NCBI GenBank assembly: GCA_944325835.1
Contig: CALVBO010000003.1
Coordinates: 1-64,000 of the forward strand
Reading direction: 5' to 3'
Length of the DNA stretch: 64,000 bases
Origin: Candidatus Gastranaerophilales bacterium
Lineage (GTDB): Bacteria > Cyanobacteriota > Vampirovibrionia > Gastranaerophilales > Gastranaerophilaceae
Shown here: positions 50,832 through 60,269 of the stretch, one piece after another
How the letters are laid out: every line of letters begins with the position of its first letter
Position numbering within the stretch: the first letter of the stretch is position 1
Notes under the pieces: generated by a model
Seen by the model: the letters and a program-made list of their open reading frames with translations, nothing else
What the model was told of the DNA's origin: nothing
Databases searched by the model: none
Translations under genes and position numbers: made by a program

Positions 50832-51805
50832 TAGACTTCCTCATCATCCTTTAGCTTAGCCCGACGCAAAACTTCCGGATCAAGCTGTTTTTTACCTTTT
50901 GAACCCTTCTTCTTGCCCGATGTTTTGGAAGCGGTTTTCCCGAGCAGCTTTTTATACCATAAGGTCCAACAGATACTTCTCAGAGGAAGCGTAAATCCGA
51001 AAACCAGAAAGCTGATTAAGCTTCCGAAAAGAAGGCGCGAAATAACTTCCGGTGTAATCTGCATCTGCATTGGTAAATTCGCATTAATCGCATTCACATA
51101 ATCAGTCGCCACGAACATCCACGCAATATTAGGGAGAAAATTTTTTGCGTCAATTATCTTACCAAGCCCGAACGTGAGCAGCTCGCCCGCGCCCCAAGCA
51201 ATAACAAGCATTATTACAGCCAGAGCCAGCGTTTTAAAAAAAGCACCCTTTACCAGTTTGAAACTTTTAGTAAAACAATTTATAACGCCCGCCTCACTTT
51301 CAAACGTAAACACCTGAAAAACAAGAATGAAAAATATAAAGAAAATCATCCCCGGAATGATTAAAAACGGATTAAACGCCGCAAGCCCGAGAATAGAAAT
51401 TATAAGCCATAGCAGAATATAAGACCAGATATTTTTATTAACAACCCCGTTGTGCGCCGGAAAATCATAAATTTTACCGGACGTAAGCGCGCTGTGCGTC
51501 ATAGAATTAAGCGCAGCATACGCGACAAGGTATTTCCAGAACGCAGAAATCAAAAGCACCAGCCCCGGCAAAATAGTCAAAAGCACCAGCGCCAATTGCT
51601 TGGAAGGCTCCGCAAACACAGCATATTTTGCAGCTAATTCCGGCAGAACATCTTTTAAATATAAAGCCGGAATAAAAATTAATACAATCCCGAGAAGCTG
51701 CCCGAGCACCGGAAATGCCATATATAAAAGGAATTTATGAATATTAAAAACATAAATCTGCAAACTTTTAAAAAAAATATTAACAAAATTATTGCTGTTT
51801 TTCAT
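50831..51805 (-). CDS. Polytopic membrane protein with basic C-terminus
   Basis: A 324-residue protein with about six hydrophobic segments; the last ~40 residues are highly basic (KKLLGKTASKTSGKKKGSKGK). Glycerophosphodiester-phosphodiesterase-like membrane domains and DUF975-type proteins have a similar layout, but no signature was recognised. SD AAGGGCGG before ATG 51805. First gene of a reverse operon running to ilvB. Confidence 0.65.
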   Translation of the reverse strand: MKNSNNFVNIFFKSLQIYVFNIHKFLLYMAFPVLGQLLGIVLIFIPALYLKDVLPELAAKYAVFAEPSKQLALVLLTILPGLVLLISAFWKYLVAYAALNSMTHSALTSGKIYDFPAHNGVVNKNIWSYILLWLIISILGLAAFNPFLIIPGMIFFIFFILVFQVFTFESEAGVINCFTKSFKLVKGAFFKTLALAVIMLVIAWGAGELLTFGLGKIIDAKNFLPNIAWMFVATDYVNAINANLPMQMQITPEVISRLLFGSLISFLVFGFTLPLRSICWTLWYKKLLGKTASKTSGKKKGSKGKKQLDPEVLRRAKLKDDEEV

Positions 51806-51870
51806 AACCGCCCTTACATTTGCTTATGTTTATACTATAATTATTTTATAACAAATCAGGAAAAAAGAAA

Positions 51871-52539
51871 ATGGTAAACTACAGGGAACTAATTTCCTCG
51901 TTCACGGAAGAAGAGTACGAACATAATCTTATAAATTTACATATACACACAACCCACTCAGACGGAGCAGCCGATTTCAAAGACATTGTAAAACAGGCAC
52001 AGGACAAGGGATACAAATATATTGCCATTTCGGATCATAATACCATGAGCGGCTATATTGAAACCGGAATCAAGTCTGATATTCTTATTCCGGCTGTAGA
52101 ATTTGATGTCTGGTGCGGGTATGTTTTCTGCCACCTTCTTGCATACGGAATAGACCACAACCACGCAGCGATTAAACCATTTCTTGCAAAACACCGCTAC
52201 GAAACCAATCGCAATTTAATCCGCCTGCTTCCGACAAGAAATCTTAAAAAATTAATTGCGGCAATCCACGAAGCCGGCGGCATTGCAGTGCTGGCGCATC
52301 CGGCGTGTTACTGGGCATTAAGCCTTGACCGGCTTTTCGGCAAGATGAAAAAACTAGGACTTGACGGTGTTGAAGTTTACTATCCTTACGGACGGCTGAG
52401 AGGGATAATTAAATTCCACAAACGCGAACATGTTGAGAGATACGCAGACAAATACGGCTTAATTAAAACCGGCGGAACAGATTTACACAAAGAAATTTTA
52501 GAACCTATAAAGCTTAAAAAGCACCACACTAAGCATTAA
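51871..52539 (+). CDS. PHP-domain metal-dependent phosphoesterase
   Basis: A 222-residue PHP protein with the four metal motifs: HIHTTHSDG (~25), ISDHNT (~58), LAHPACYW (~145) and a final GTDLHK. Similar to TrpH/YciV-type 3',5'-nucleotide phosphatases, but substrate is not decidable. ATG 51871 after AGGAAAAAAG. It is convergent with the XRE gene, whose stop is 1 bp away. Confidence 0.85.
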   Translation: MVNYRELISSFTEEEYEHNLINLHIHTTHSDGAADFKDIVKQAQDKGYKYIAISDHNTMSGYIETGIKSDILIPAVEFDVWCGYVFCHLLAYGIDHNHAAIKPFLAKHRYETNRNLIRLLPTRNLKKLIAAIHEAGGIAVLAHPACYWALSLDRLFGKMKKLGLDGVEVYYPYGRLRGIIKFHKREHVERYADKYGLIKTGGTDLHKEILEPIKLKKHHTKH

Positions 52540-52540
52540 A

Positions 52541-52816
52541 TTATAGATCTAAAAGTGAAAATCCTGCGGGCAATCTATCCTCAACAAGTTTTATCAAATC
52601 CGATAGTTTCATACCCAAAGCCTCAGCTAGCGACCACAATGATATAAACCTTGGCTCATTTAACCCCTTTTCCAGACGACTTATCATCGAATGCTGGAGC
52701 GCAAATTCATCCGCCAGAAGACGCTGTGATTTACCCTGTTTCTCGCGCTCCTCTCTAAGAATTTCTGCCAGAGTTTTAAAAATTATTTCCGCATCTTTCA
52801 AATTAACATGTTGCAT
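52541..52816 (-). CDS. XRE-family regulator divergent from pilin 4
   Basis: A 91-residue protein with HTH_3 (LREEREKQGKSQRLLADEFALQHSMISRLEKGLNEPRF). The ATG lies 7 nt after TAAAAT, so it is probably leaderless. The 65-bp divergent region shared with pilin 4 contains repeated ACATGTTG words and an inverted CATACATAG / CTATGTATAG pair, plausible operator sites. Control of pilin 4 is inferred from position. Confidence 0.8.
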   Translation of the reverse strand: MQHVNLKDAEIIFKTLAEILREEREKQGKSQRLLADEFALQHSMISRLEKGLNEPRFISLWSLAEALGMKLSDLIKLVEDRLPAGFSLLDL

Positions 52817-52881
52817 ACATAGAATTTTAGTGTTAAAATATACATGTTGTGGTCTATGTATAGAACAGAAAGGATAGAATT

Positions 52882-53832
52882 ATGAACCATGCTTTTACTA
52901 TGGCAGAGATATTATTATCTCTCACTATTATTGGTGTCGTTGCGGCTATCACTTTGCCGTCGCTTACAGGTAACATTAACGAGCGAACCTGGAACACACA
53001 AAGAAAAGCTCTTTATGCAAGGATGTCGCAGGCTATCGCTCTCATGCCTTCCCTCAACGGATATGGAACCTTGACCGAGGAAAGTTCCTCGGGGGCAGGT
53101 GACGCCGTCGACACCGCCGCTGAAACCTTCGTAACAGCAGGGCTTGCCAAAGTCATGAAAATCAACAATATCTGCGACTCCGAACACCTTGAAGATTGCG
53201 GAATTGCGTCTAAATTCACGACTTTAAAAGCCACCGTCATGTCAACCCCGACTAAAATGTCCGAGCTTAATTCTGATATGGTGTCTACTGATAAAATTGA
53301 TGCAATTACCAGCTGGCATCTTAAACACGATCAGCTGGACACTAAAGCTGCTGCTTTTGAAACCGGTAATGGAGAAAGTATCATTGTTTACTACAATCCG
53401 AAATGTATTTCTGATTTTGACACCTCAGGCACCAGTATGATACAACCTAAAATTTGTGCGAATTTAATTTACGATTTGAACGGAACCAAAGGCCCTAATT
53501 CTATCGGTAAAGATATGGGGTTTATCACGATTTTGTATTCTACTGACTCATCTGTTGTAATGCCGTTACCGCATCTGTATGACGCCGGAAGGGCATCACA
53601 ACCCGATGCGTCCGCGCTCTGTACACAGCAGGATAAAGAATACAGGCTGCCAAACCGTGATGAGCTTGCGGCTCTTTTTGCTAACAAAAATCTATTAAAT
53701 ATTAGCACTGGGCGCTATTGGTCTTCTTCGGTCATTGATAAAAACTCTGCTTATATTATTGGCATTGAAGCCGGTGACAGAACTCATGGTATTAGGACTG
53801 AAACAAGACCAATACGCTGCGTTAAACGATAA
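52882..53832 (+). CDS. Prepilin-like protein 4 (uninterrupted copy)
   Basis: The 316-residue copy without insertion: a four-residue leader (MNHA) directly before FTMAEILLSLTIIG, so it defines the native gene start. ATG 52882 follows AGAAAGGATAGAATT. The N-terminal ~60 residues are nearly identical to the other copies, while codons differ. The C-terminus is DUF1566/Lcl-like (YRLPNRDEL, RYWSSS, IRCVKR). Prepilin peptidase would cut after Ala rather than the usual Gly. It is exported and assembled in or by a type IV-pilus-like machine; no assembly genes are in the window. A divergent XRE gene may control it. Confidence 0.88.
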   Translation: MNHAFTMAEILLSLTIIGVVAAITLPSLTGNINERTWNTQRKALYARMSQAIALMPSLNGYGTLTEESSSGAGDAVDTAAETFVTAGLAKVMKINNICDSEHLEDCGIASKFTTLKATVMSTPTKMSELNSDMVSTDKIDAITSWHLKHDQLDTKAAAFETGNGESIIVYYNPKCISDFDTSGTSMIQPKICANLIYDLNGTKGPNSIGKDMGFITILYSTDSSVVMPLPHLYDAGRASQPDASALCTQQDKEYRLPNRDELAALFANKNLLNISTGRYWSSSVIDKNSAYIIGIEAGDRTHGIRTETRPIRCVKR

Positions 53833-53847
53833 TCTATCCTTTCTTTC

Positions 53848-53868
53848 GGCGCGGGCTGCGCCCGCGCC
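53848..53868 (+). terminator. Hairpin after pilin 4
   Basis: GGCGCGGGC / GCCCGCGCC stem, then TTCTCC. The TATCCTTTCT element (53835-53844) precedes it. Confidence 0.65.
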
Positions 53869-53971
53869 TTCTCCAAATTCTTCTTAAATTTTCTTCAATA
53901 TGTGCACAATTAAATCTTTTGTGCTATAATATAGGCATAATTAAGATAGATTAGGGGAAAAGGAGAGAATT

Positions 53972-56509
53972 TTGAGTCAGCAAAATATATTCGACGATGG
54001 CAAAATCGTTCCGGTTAATATTAGAGAAGAAATGAAACGTTCATACATTGACTATGCAATGAGCGTAATTGTAGGGCGTGCGCTTCCGGATGTACGCGAC
54101 GGGTTGAAACCTGTTCACAGACGTATTCTCTACGCGATGAATGAACTCGGAATGACTCCTGATAAACCGTTCAAAAAATGCGCACGTATCGTCGGTGAGG
54201 TTCTCGGTAAATACCACCCGCACGGCGACAGCGCGGTTTATGAAGCACTGGTTCGTATGGCTCAAGACTTTTCAACCCGTTACCTCACTGTTGACGGCCA
54301 CGGAAACTTCGGTTCTGTTGACGGCGACGGTGCAGCCGCAATGCGTTATACAGAAGCGCGTATGAACAAAATTACCCCTTCTATGCTCGCTGATATCGAC
54401 TGCGAAACAGTTGAATTTGAACCAAACTTTGACGGCTCGCTGCAAGAACCTTCCGTTCTGCCTGTCCGCCTTCCAATGCTTTTATTAAACGGCGTTTCCG
54501 GTATCGCTGTCGGTATGGCAACAAATATTCCGCCTCACAACCTCTGCGAAGTCGTTGACGGAACTATCGCGCTAATTGATAACCCGCAAATCACAATTTC
54601 TGAATTAATGGAATATATCAAAGGCCCTGATTTCCCTACTGCTGCAACGATTATCGGACTTGCGGATATCAAACAGGCTTATGAAACAGGCCGCGGCTCA
54701 ATCAAAATGCAAGCAGTTGCAGGGTTTGAAGAAATTGCAGGCGGCGGCGGCCGTCAGGCAAGAACCGCAATCGTTGTTACTGAAATCCCTTATCAGGTCA
54801 ACAAAGCTATGTTAATCGAAAAAATTGCTGACCTTGTTAAAGAACAAAGAATCAACGGCATCTCAGACATCCGCGATGAATCCGACCGTGAAGGTATGCG
54901 TATCGTTATTGAACTTAAACGCGACGCTAAACCGGATGTTGTTAAAAATAATTTATTCAAATTCACACAGCTTTCTACAACTTTCGGCGTTAACACCGTT
55001 GTTCTGTGCGGCAAACAGCCAAGACTTCTGAACCTCAAACAGGTTCTGGAAGAATTCGTTGAACACAGAGTCGAAATCGTTACAAGAAGAACTATTTTCT
55101 TCCTCAAAAAAGCCAAAGTCCGCGCACATATCTTAGCCGGCTTACTCATTGCTTTAGGCTCAATTGATGAAGTTATTGAATTAATTAAGAGTTCCAAAAC
55201 CACTGACGACGCTAGAAACGGCTTAATGGCACGCTTCGGGCTTGACGTTGACCAGTCCAACGCAATCCTTGAAATGCAATTGAGAAGATTAACCGGATTG
55301 GAACAAGACAAAGTTAAAGCTGAATATGATGAACTCCTGAAGAAAATTGAAGAATATGAATCAATTCTGGCAAGCCGTCAAAAAGTTCTTGACATTATCA
55401 AAAACGAATTAACCGAAGATAAAGAAAAATACGGCGACGACAGAAAAACCCAAATTCTCCCTGAACAAGGCGAGGTAACTATTGAGGACTTAACGCCGAA
55501 TACACCAATGGCAGTATTCATCACACATCAAGGCTACTTAAAGAGAATTTCACTCGACACATTTGAACGTCAAAACCGTGCAACCCGTGGCAAATCAGGA
55601 ATTAAAACCAAAGAAGACGATGATATTCAACACTTCTTCACCGCAATGATGCACGATAAAGTTCTGTTCTTCTCTTCTAAAGGTACGGTTTATAGCCTGA
55701 ATGTTTACGACTTCCCTGAAGGCGGACGCCAATCAAAAGGCTTGCCAATCGTAAACGTGCTGCCGATTGAACAAGGCGAAAGAATTACGGCAGTCGTTCC
55801 TGTCAGCACATTCTCACATGACCTGAATTTAATCATGCTGACGAAAAAAGGTTATATTAAACGAATTGAACTGGATAACTTTGCCAACATCAGAAGAAAC
55901 GGTATTATCGCAATAGGTTTGGAAGACGGCGACGAACTCTGCTGGGTAAAACTTGCAACCGGCAAGGACGAAATCTTAATCGGCACCTCCTGCGGTATGG
56001 CAATCCGCTTCCCGATTGAGGATTTAAGACCGCTCGGCAGAAGCGCAAGAGGCGTAACGTCAATGAAACTCCGCACAGGTGACGAAATTATCGGCTGCGA
56101 CATTGTACCGAAAGATTACGACGCGGATTTACTTGTTGTAACTTCTGACGGCTTTGGCAAACGCACGAAGATTTCGGAATTCAGAACCCAAAACCGCGGC
56201 GGAATAGGCTTGATTGCAACCAAGTTCAAATCAAGCGCATCAAGACTGGTTGCTCTGACAATTGTCAAAGACACTGACGATATTATGATGGTAACGGCAA
56301 ACGGAATCGTAACAAGAATTAATGCCGGCTCAATTTCACGTCAGGGCAGACCTGCAACAGGCGTCAAGGCAATAAACCTTGTTGATAACGATATGGTATG
56401 TTCTGTCAACAAAATTCTAAACCCGGATGAAGAGGAGGAATATCAGGGAACTGATTCCGCCGCAGACACCACCGTGGAACAGGGCAGCCTGCTTGACGGA
56501 AACGAATAG
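53972..56509 (+). CDS. gyrA: DNA gyrase subunit A
   Basis: An 845-residue subunit with the catalytic Tyr in [10 protein letters not shown] (~residue 124), [21 protein letters not shown] (Ser at the resistance position, Glu at the second), and six C-terminal beta-pinwheel blades including the GyrA-box-like [12 protein letters not shown]. With GyrB it introduces negative supercoils. The start is a TTG at 53972 behind AAGGAGAG. A weak hairpin follows (56518-56535). gyrB is not adjacent. Confidence 0.95.
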   Translation: MSQQNIFDDGKIVPVNIREEMKRSYIDYAMSVIVGRALPDVRDGLKPVHRRILYAMNELGMTPDKPFKKCARIVGEVLGKYHPHGDSAVYEALVRMAQDFSTRYLTVDGHGNFGSVDGDGAAAMRYTEARMNKITPSMLADIDCETVEFEPNFDGSLQEPSVLPVRLPMLLLNGVSGIAVGMATNIPPHNLCEVVDGTIALIDNPQITISELMEYIKGPDFPTAATIIGLADIKQAYETGRGSIKMQAVAGFEEIAGGGGRQARTAIVVTEIPYQVNKAMLIEKIADLVKEQRINGISDIRDESDREGMRIVIELKRDAKPDVVKNNLFKFTQLSTTFGVNTVVLCGKQPRLLNLKQVLEEFVEHRVEIVTRRTIFFLKKAKVRAHILAGLLIALGSIDEVIELIKSSKTTDDARNGLMARFGLDVDQSNAILEMQLRRLTGLEQDKVKAEYDELLKKIEEYESILASRQKVLDIIKNELTEDKEKYGDDRKTQILPEQGEVTIEDLTPNTPMAVFITHQGYLKRISLDTFERQNRATRGKSGIKTKEDDDIQHFFTAMMHDKVLFFSSKGTVYSLNVYDFPEGGRQSKGLPIVNVLPIEQGERITAVVPVSTFSHDLNLIMLTKKGYIKRIELDNFANIRRNGIIAIGLEDGDELCWVKLATGKDEILIGTSCGMAIRFPIEDLRPLGRSARGVTSMKLRTGDEIIGCDIVPKDYDADLLVVTSDGFGKRTKISEFRTQNRGGIGLIATKFKSSASRLVALTIVKDTDDIMMVTANGIVTRINAGSISRQGRPATGVKAINLVDNDMVCSVNKILNPDEEEEYQGTDSAADTTVEQGSLLDGNE

Positions 56510-56547
56510 ATTTAAAAACCGCCTGCTGAGGCGGTAACTATATACCT

Positions 56548-56563
56548 ATTGAGAAATCTCAAT
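56548..56563. promoter_or_regulatory. Palindrome before XRE gene
   Basis: ATTGAGAAATCTCAAT, a 7-bp inverted repeat upstream of the -10 box (TATAAT, 56585-56590) of the XRE gene; likely its own operator. Confidence 0.5.
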
Positions 56564-56599
56564 GACATTTTCAGGCTAATCTTTTATAATTTTAAAATT

Positions 56600-56827
56600 A
56601 TGAAAGATATAAAAAAATACAAACAACAACTACAACTAATTGGCAAAAATCTTAAAAAGTTTCGTATAGCAAAAGGCTTAACACAAAAACAAGTTGCCGC
56701 CGCAGTAGGAGTTTCAGTGAACTATATCAGTAAAATTGAAAATGGTAACGTGCTATTCTCAATTAATCTGTTATGCAAATTTTGTGTTTTATTTAAAGTA
56801 CAACCTAAAGAACTATTTGAGGATTAA
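56600..56827 (+). CDS. XRE-family small regulator (75 aa)
   Basis: A single HTH_3 domain: GKNLKKFRIAKGLTQKQVAAAVGVSVNYISKIENG, then VLFKVQPKELFED. The ATG at 56600 is chosen because TATAAT lies 9 nt upstream and no SD is present (leaderless type). A repeat B copy begins 4 bp after its stop. Confidence 0.82.
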   Translation: MKDIKKYKQQLQLIGKNLKKFRIAKGLTQKQVAAAVGVSVNYISKIENGNVLFSINLLCKFCVLFKVQPKELFED

Positions 56828-56830
56828 TTA

Positions 56831-56987
56831 TGTCATCCCGAACTGCGCGAGCGAGCGAAGGCACAAAGCGAAAACGATGTTTTCGCGGTGCCGTTTTTCG
56901 CGAGTCGAGCAAGACCGTTTCGGGATCTGTCCAACAACACCGACAGCACGCAACATCGGACAGATGCTGAAACAAGTTCAGCATGAC
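56831..56987 (+). repeat. Dispersed repeat family B, copy 4 (intergenic)
   Basis: TGTCATCCCGAACTGCGCGAG ... TTTCGGGATCTGTCCAACAACACCG ... GCTGAAACAAGTTCAGCATGACA. It has outer TGTCA/TGACA and internal palindromes, as in the copies inside pilins 1-3, with an extra GCGAAAACGATGTTTTCGCGG hairpin. Confidence 0.8.
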
Positions 56988-57052
56988 ATCACTGCTATAA
57001 TATCTATTATTAACAATATGACAACATAATAAAAACGTGTTAGTATGACTCT

Positions 57053-57362
57053 ATGAAAAAAGAACACTGCTATTTTGTCTACATACTGACAAATTACGAA
57101 GAAACAACTTTTTATATTGGTATGACACACTCTCTTGTGCGAAGGACTAAAGAGCATCAATTACATATCAATAAAGGATTTTCAGACAAATATAATCTTT
57201 AAAAAATTAGTTTACTACGAATTTTTTGACTCTGTACAGGATGCTATTAACAGAGAAAAACAACTTAAAAACTGGCACAGGGAATGGAAATTAAATTTAA
57301 TTAAAACTCTTAATCCTACCCTGCGAGATTTAAGTCAGGATTTTACAGAATTTGACTGTTAA
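57053..57362 (+). pseudogene. GIY-YIG endonuclease-like gene, frameshifted
   Basis: From ATG 57053 the frame reads MKKEHCYFVYILTNYEE...FYIGMTHSLVRRTKEH (GIY-YIG core with the Arg of the active site) and ends at TAA 57200-57202 after DKYNL. The +1 frame continues KKLVYYEFFDSVQDAINREKQLKNWHREWK (the family C-terminus with the Glu) to TAA 57360-57362. One extra T in ATCTTTAAAAAA explains the break. Small URI-type GIY-YIG proteins are ~95 residues, matching the joined length. Either a decayed gene or a homopolymer sequencing error. Confidence 0.8.
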
Positions 57363-57395
57363 ATTCTTCAACGAGTTTGAACGCTAGGTTTCACC

Positions 57396-57725
57396 TTATG
57401 CTATACTCAAGGTTAAATTATACCCTAAAGCAGAAAATATTTTGTTCAAAATATCCACGCTAGGGACAATTTTATATGAGAAAATCTTGTACAACGTCAC
57501 ACGGTGAATACCGGTTTTCTTTGCGAATTCACATATTGTATAATCTTTTTCAATCAAAGGTTTTAAACGCAAAACAAGCTGGTTTACATCTTTCGTGTCG
57601 CTATATTCTTTCAGGGCATCATTAACCCAAATTGTACGCAACTCATCATCTTGCAATTCAGAATGCAAAAAATCATCAAAATCCGGAAATGTATTCAATA
57701 ATAAATTTTGTTTGTTATTGTTCAT
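57396..57725 (-). CDS. HigA-type addiction module antitoxin
   Basis: A 109-residue protein: acidic N-terminal toxin-binding part (FDDFLHSELQDDELRTIWVNDALKEY) and an HTH (YTICEFAKKTGIHRVTLYKIFSYKIVPSVDILNKIFSALGYNL), matching the antitoxin at 34326-34628 in layout. ATG 57725 overlaps the toxin stop by 11 bp. It neutralises the upstream RelE-type toxin. Confidence 0.82.
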   Translation of the reverse strand: MNNNKQNLLLNTFPDFDDFLHSELQDDELRTIWVNDALKEYSDTKDVNQLVLRLKPLIEKDYTICEFAKKTGIHRVTLYKIFSYKIVPSVDILNKIFSALGYNLTLSIA

Positions 57726-58041
57726 TGTTATTAGCCCTTTTATTATAGTCTTGCAAATACGCAATTGCCTTTTCAATATCATCACTTTGACGTGTTTTAT
57801 CCCCACCGCAAAGCAATAAGATTATTATGTTATCAAGTTCCGCGAAATAAACTCTGTCACCGCTGGTAAACTTAAGTTCTTTTACTCCGTTTGTAAGATT
57901 ACGGTGAGCGCCGTAAGTCCCGCGTTGAACATTTTGTAATCTGGCTAAGATACGACTTTGAACAGCTTTATCTTTTGTGCGGTACCAAATTTCAAACGGT
58001 ACTTTATTATTTGCTGTTTTGTAAAATCGTATCTCTTTCAT
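57715..58041 (-). CDS. RelE/HigB-family toxin
   Basis: The 108-residue toxin begins MKEIRFYKTANNKVPFEIWYRTKD and has ILARLQNVQRGTYGAHRNL, VKELKFTSGDRVYFAE and IILLLCGGDKTRQSDDIEKA: the phage-derived Gp49/HigB-like branch of RelE. A ribosome-dependent mRNA cutter by family. It precedes its antitoxin (HigBA order). Unlike the pair at 34001-34628, the toxin has a normal ATG. Confidence 0.85.
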   Translation of the reverse strand: MKEIRFYKTANNKVPFEIWYRTKDKAVQSRILARLQNVQRGTYGAHRNLTNGVKELKFTSGDRVYFAELDNIIILLLCGGDKTRQSDDIEKAIAYLQDYNKRANNNEQ

Positions 58042-58079
58042 ACAAATATTGTAACCTATTGGCTACACTTTGTCAATGA

Positions 58080-58694
58080 TTAAATATTATACGTAAACTG
58101 CAGGAAGTTACCGACAAGGTTTTCATTCCAGACCTGAACATCGTCCGGCACGTTCAGAACGACCGGCGCAAAATTCCAAATGTATTTTACACCCGCGGCA
58201 ACAACTATATCCGCGGTACTTTGCGTAAACTCTTTCGGAACTGTCAAAATCGCAATATCAATTCCGTATTCCTTAACAACGGAGGCAAAATCCGTCAGCG
58301 CAAAAATTCGCTTTCCGTTCACCATGCCGGAAATCTTATTTTTATCCGTATCCACAAGCGCCACAATATTAAGTCCGTAATTTGCAAAACTGTCGTACTT
58401 CGCAAGCGCAGAACCCAGATTTCCCGCACCGATAATACACGCGTTTTTCTGTTTTTTAAACCCGAGCGTCTTTTCAATACTGGATTTCAGCTCCTTCACA
58501 ATATAACCCACGCGGCTTTTGCCGGTGTTGTTCAGAACCGAAATATCCTTTCTCACCTGTGAGTCATCTATATGCAGCAATTTTGCAATCTGACCGCTCG
58601 AGATTACCTCCTCTCCGCGCCCCAAAAATTCCTGCAAAATGCAGTGATAAAGCGTCAGCCGGTTAATTACTTTGTCTGAAATTTTTGAATTCAT
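58080..58694 (-). CDS. rex: Redox-sensing transcriptional repressor Rex
   Basis: The 204-residue repressor has an N-terminal winged helix (RLTLYHCILQEFL, ISSGQIAKLLHIDDSQVRKDISVL) and a C-terminal Rossmann domain (CIIGAGNLGSALAKY) that senses the NADH/NAD+ ratio; NADH binding releases DNA. A strong Rex-type operator precedes adhE in this window. The ATG overlaps the stop of the upstream gene by one base, so the two are coupled. Confidence 0.95.
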   Translation of the reverse strand: MNSKISDKVINRLTLYHCILQEFLGRGEEVISSGQIAKLLHIDDSQVRKDISVLNNTGKSRVGYIVKELKSSIEKTLGFKKQKNACIIGAGNLGSALAKYDSFANYGLNIVALVDTDKNKISGMVNGKRIFALTDFASVVKEYGIDIAILTVPKEFTQSTADIVVAAGVKYIWNFAPVVLNVPDDVQVWNENLVGNFLQFTYNI

Positions 58695-59020
58695 CAGTTT
58701 GCTTCTCTTTTTTCTTCCTGTTTAATAAAATCGCACAAACGCTCAAGATTTTTATCTTCAATAAAATTGATTAAGTCGTTCGTATCCTTGATTTTACCGA
58801 GTGCAAAGCCGGTTTCTGCAAGCAGAACACAGTCGTTGCAGAGTCTGTAGCCGTTATAATCAATTGAGCCGGCAAATGGTTTAGTTTGCCCGCAGCAATC
58901 ACAGTCAAAACACTCTTCGGCGCTGGAAGGGTCTTCCTCAATATCATCCAGCCGCATTTGTTCGACAACCTGCTGCATTTCTTCAATAATTTCCTGTTCA
59001 GTTTTCTTCTCATTTGCCAT
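58694..59020 (-). CDS. Hypothetical protein with Cys-cluster, upstream of rex
   Basis: A 108-residue acidic protein with CFDCDCCGQTKPF and YRLCNDCVLL: five or six Cys in paired spacing suited to zinc or an Fe-S cluster, flanked by helices. Its coupling to rex suggests a redox-related role, but no family was recognised. Confidence 0.6.
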   Translation of the reverse strand: MANEKKTEQEIIEEMQQVVEQMRLDDIEEDPSSAEECFDCDCCGQTKPFAGSIDYNGYRLCNDCVLLAETGFALGKIKDTNDLINFIEDKNLERLCDFIKQEEKREAN

Positions 59021-59056
59021 AATTTATTATCTCCACTATCCCCGTGCTACAGGCCG

Positions 59057-59767
59057 TTATTTCACCATTTCCGCCATTGTTCCGACAGCCTCTGCAATGC
59101 CGGTAAATACGGCGCGCGAAACTATACTATGCCCGATATTGAGTTCATAAAGCCCAGGAATTTCATGCATTCTGTGAACATTTTCATAATTCAAGCCGTG
59201 ACCGGCATTAACCCTCAAACCCAGAGATTGAGCGTATTCAGCAGCTTTTTTCAGCTTTAAAAATTCTTCTTCGCCGCCTTCTTTACCGTAAGTATTTGAA
59301 TAAGTGCCTGTATGCATTTCAATAAACTGCGCGCCGGTTTCATAAGACGCCTTAACCTGTGCCGGCTCAGGGTCAATAAACAGGCTTACCACAATTCCGG
59401 CATCCAGAAGCGGTTTGATAAAATCTCTCACGGCCTCAAATTTTCCCGCAACATCCAGACCGCCTTCGGTTGTAACTTCCTGCCGCTTTTCGGGAACAAG
59501 GCAGATAGAATGAGGCTTCACCTCAAGCGCAATTTTTTGAATATCCTCAGCCATTGCCATTTCAAGGTTCAAACGGGTTTTGATATTTTTTGCCAGATTG
59601 TAAATATCAGCGTCCTTAATATGACGCCTGTCCTCTCTCAAATGCGCGGTAATTGAGGTTGCACCGTTCTCTTCACAAATTAAAGCCGCTGCCAAAACAT
59701 CCGGTTCAGCCCCGCCCCTTGCGTTTCTGAGGGTCGCTACGTGGTCTATATTTACTCCTAACAACAT
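59057..59767 (-). CDS. pdxJ: Pyridoxine 5'-phosphate synthase
   Basis: A 236-residue TIM-barrel enzyme. Starts LLGVNIDHVATLRNARGG, then ITAHLREDRRHI, VTTEGGLDV, SLFIDPE and VNAGHGLNYENV. It condenses 1-deoxyxylulose 5-phosphate with 3-amino-2-oxopropyl phosphate to make pyridoxine 5'-phosphate (DXP-dependent vitamin B6 route). Start at ATG 59767. It precedes the hypothetical-rex pair. Confidence 0.95.
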   Translation of the reverse strand: MLLGVNIDHVATLRNARGGAEPDVLAAALICEENGATSITAHLREDRRHIKDADIYNLAKNIKTRLNLEMAMAEDIQKIALEVKPHSICLVPEKRQEVTTEGGLDVAGKFEAVRDFIKPLLDAGIVVSLFIDPEPAQVKASYETGAQFIEMHTGTYSNTYGKEGGEEEFLKLKKAAEYAQSLGLRVNAGHGLNYENVHRMHEIPGLYELNIGHSIVSRAVFTGIAEAVGTMAEMVK

Positions 59768-59863
59768 ATCTTTTTTCCCTTTTTTAGTTTATAATCCTAC
59801 TATATCGTCTAACAGATGTATTCTATTAAGACGCTGATAATAATATAATACAAAAGTAACAAA

Positions 59864-60199
59864 ATGAATACAACATTAATCACAATTCTAATAGTAGAAA
59901 TAATCGCCGGCGGATTGATTATCGGCGGTCTTGTCGTGCTAAACAAGAAAGTTAACCTTTGCAGGCAGCAGGTTAGTACGCTTAATAAAAAACTAAGCAA
60001 AATGCTTCCGACAACAAGGGATATCTTCACGCTCACACACCAGTACATAGAAATGTGGAAAGAAGAGTTCGGCAAAAAAGTTGAAGCCTGCGGAAATCTT
60101 CTGGGCGAACTCACTGTATATTACATTCTGCACAAAATATTTAAAAAACGATACGAAAGTTTTGAAACAGGCTATAGCTTTATAAAACTATTCTGGTAA
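59864..60199 (+). CDS. Small membrane-anchored hypothetical protein
   Basis: A 111-residue protein: N-terminal membrane helix (TLITILIVEIIAGGLIIGGLVVL) followed by a helical cytoplasmic part. It precedes the YtxH/DUF948 cluster. ATG 59864; SD weak. Function unknown. Confidence 0.6.
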   Translation: MNTTLITILIVEIIAGGLIIGGLVVLNKKVNLCRQQVSTLNKKLSKMLPTTRDIFTLTHQYIEMWKEEFGKKVEACGNLLGELTVYYILHKIFKKRYESFETGYSFIKLFW

Positions 60200-60269
60200 G
60201 CATAACTTGTAAAAGTCGAAAAAATATGATATAATAAATATATAAAAAGAAAATGAAAGGTGGAGTTTT

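Noticed and set aside
56736-57029. 97-codon frame containing FGICPTTPTARNIGQ
   Set aside because: This peptide is the translation of repeat B and also appears in the pilin 3 leader; it overlaps the XRE gene and is not a separate gene.
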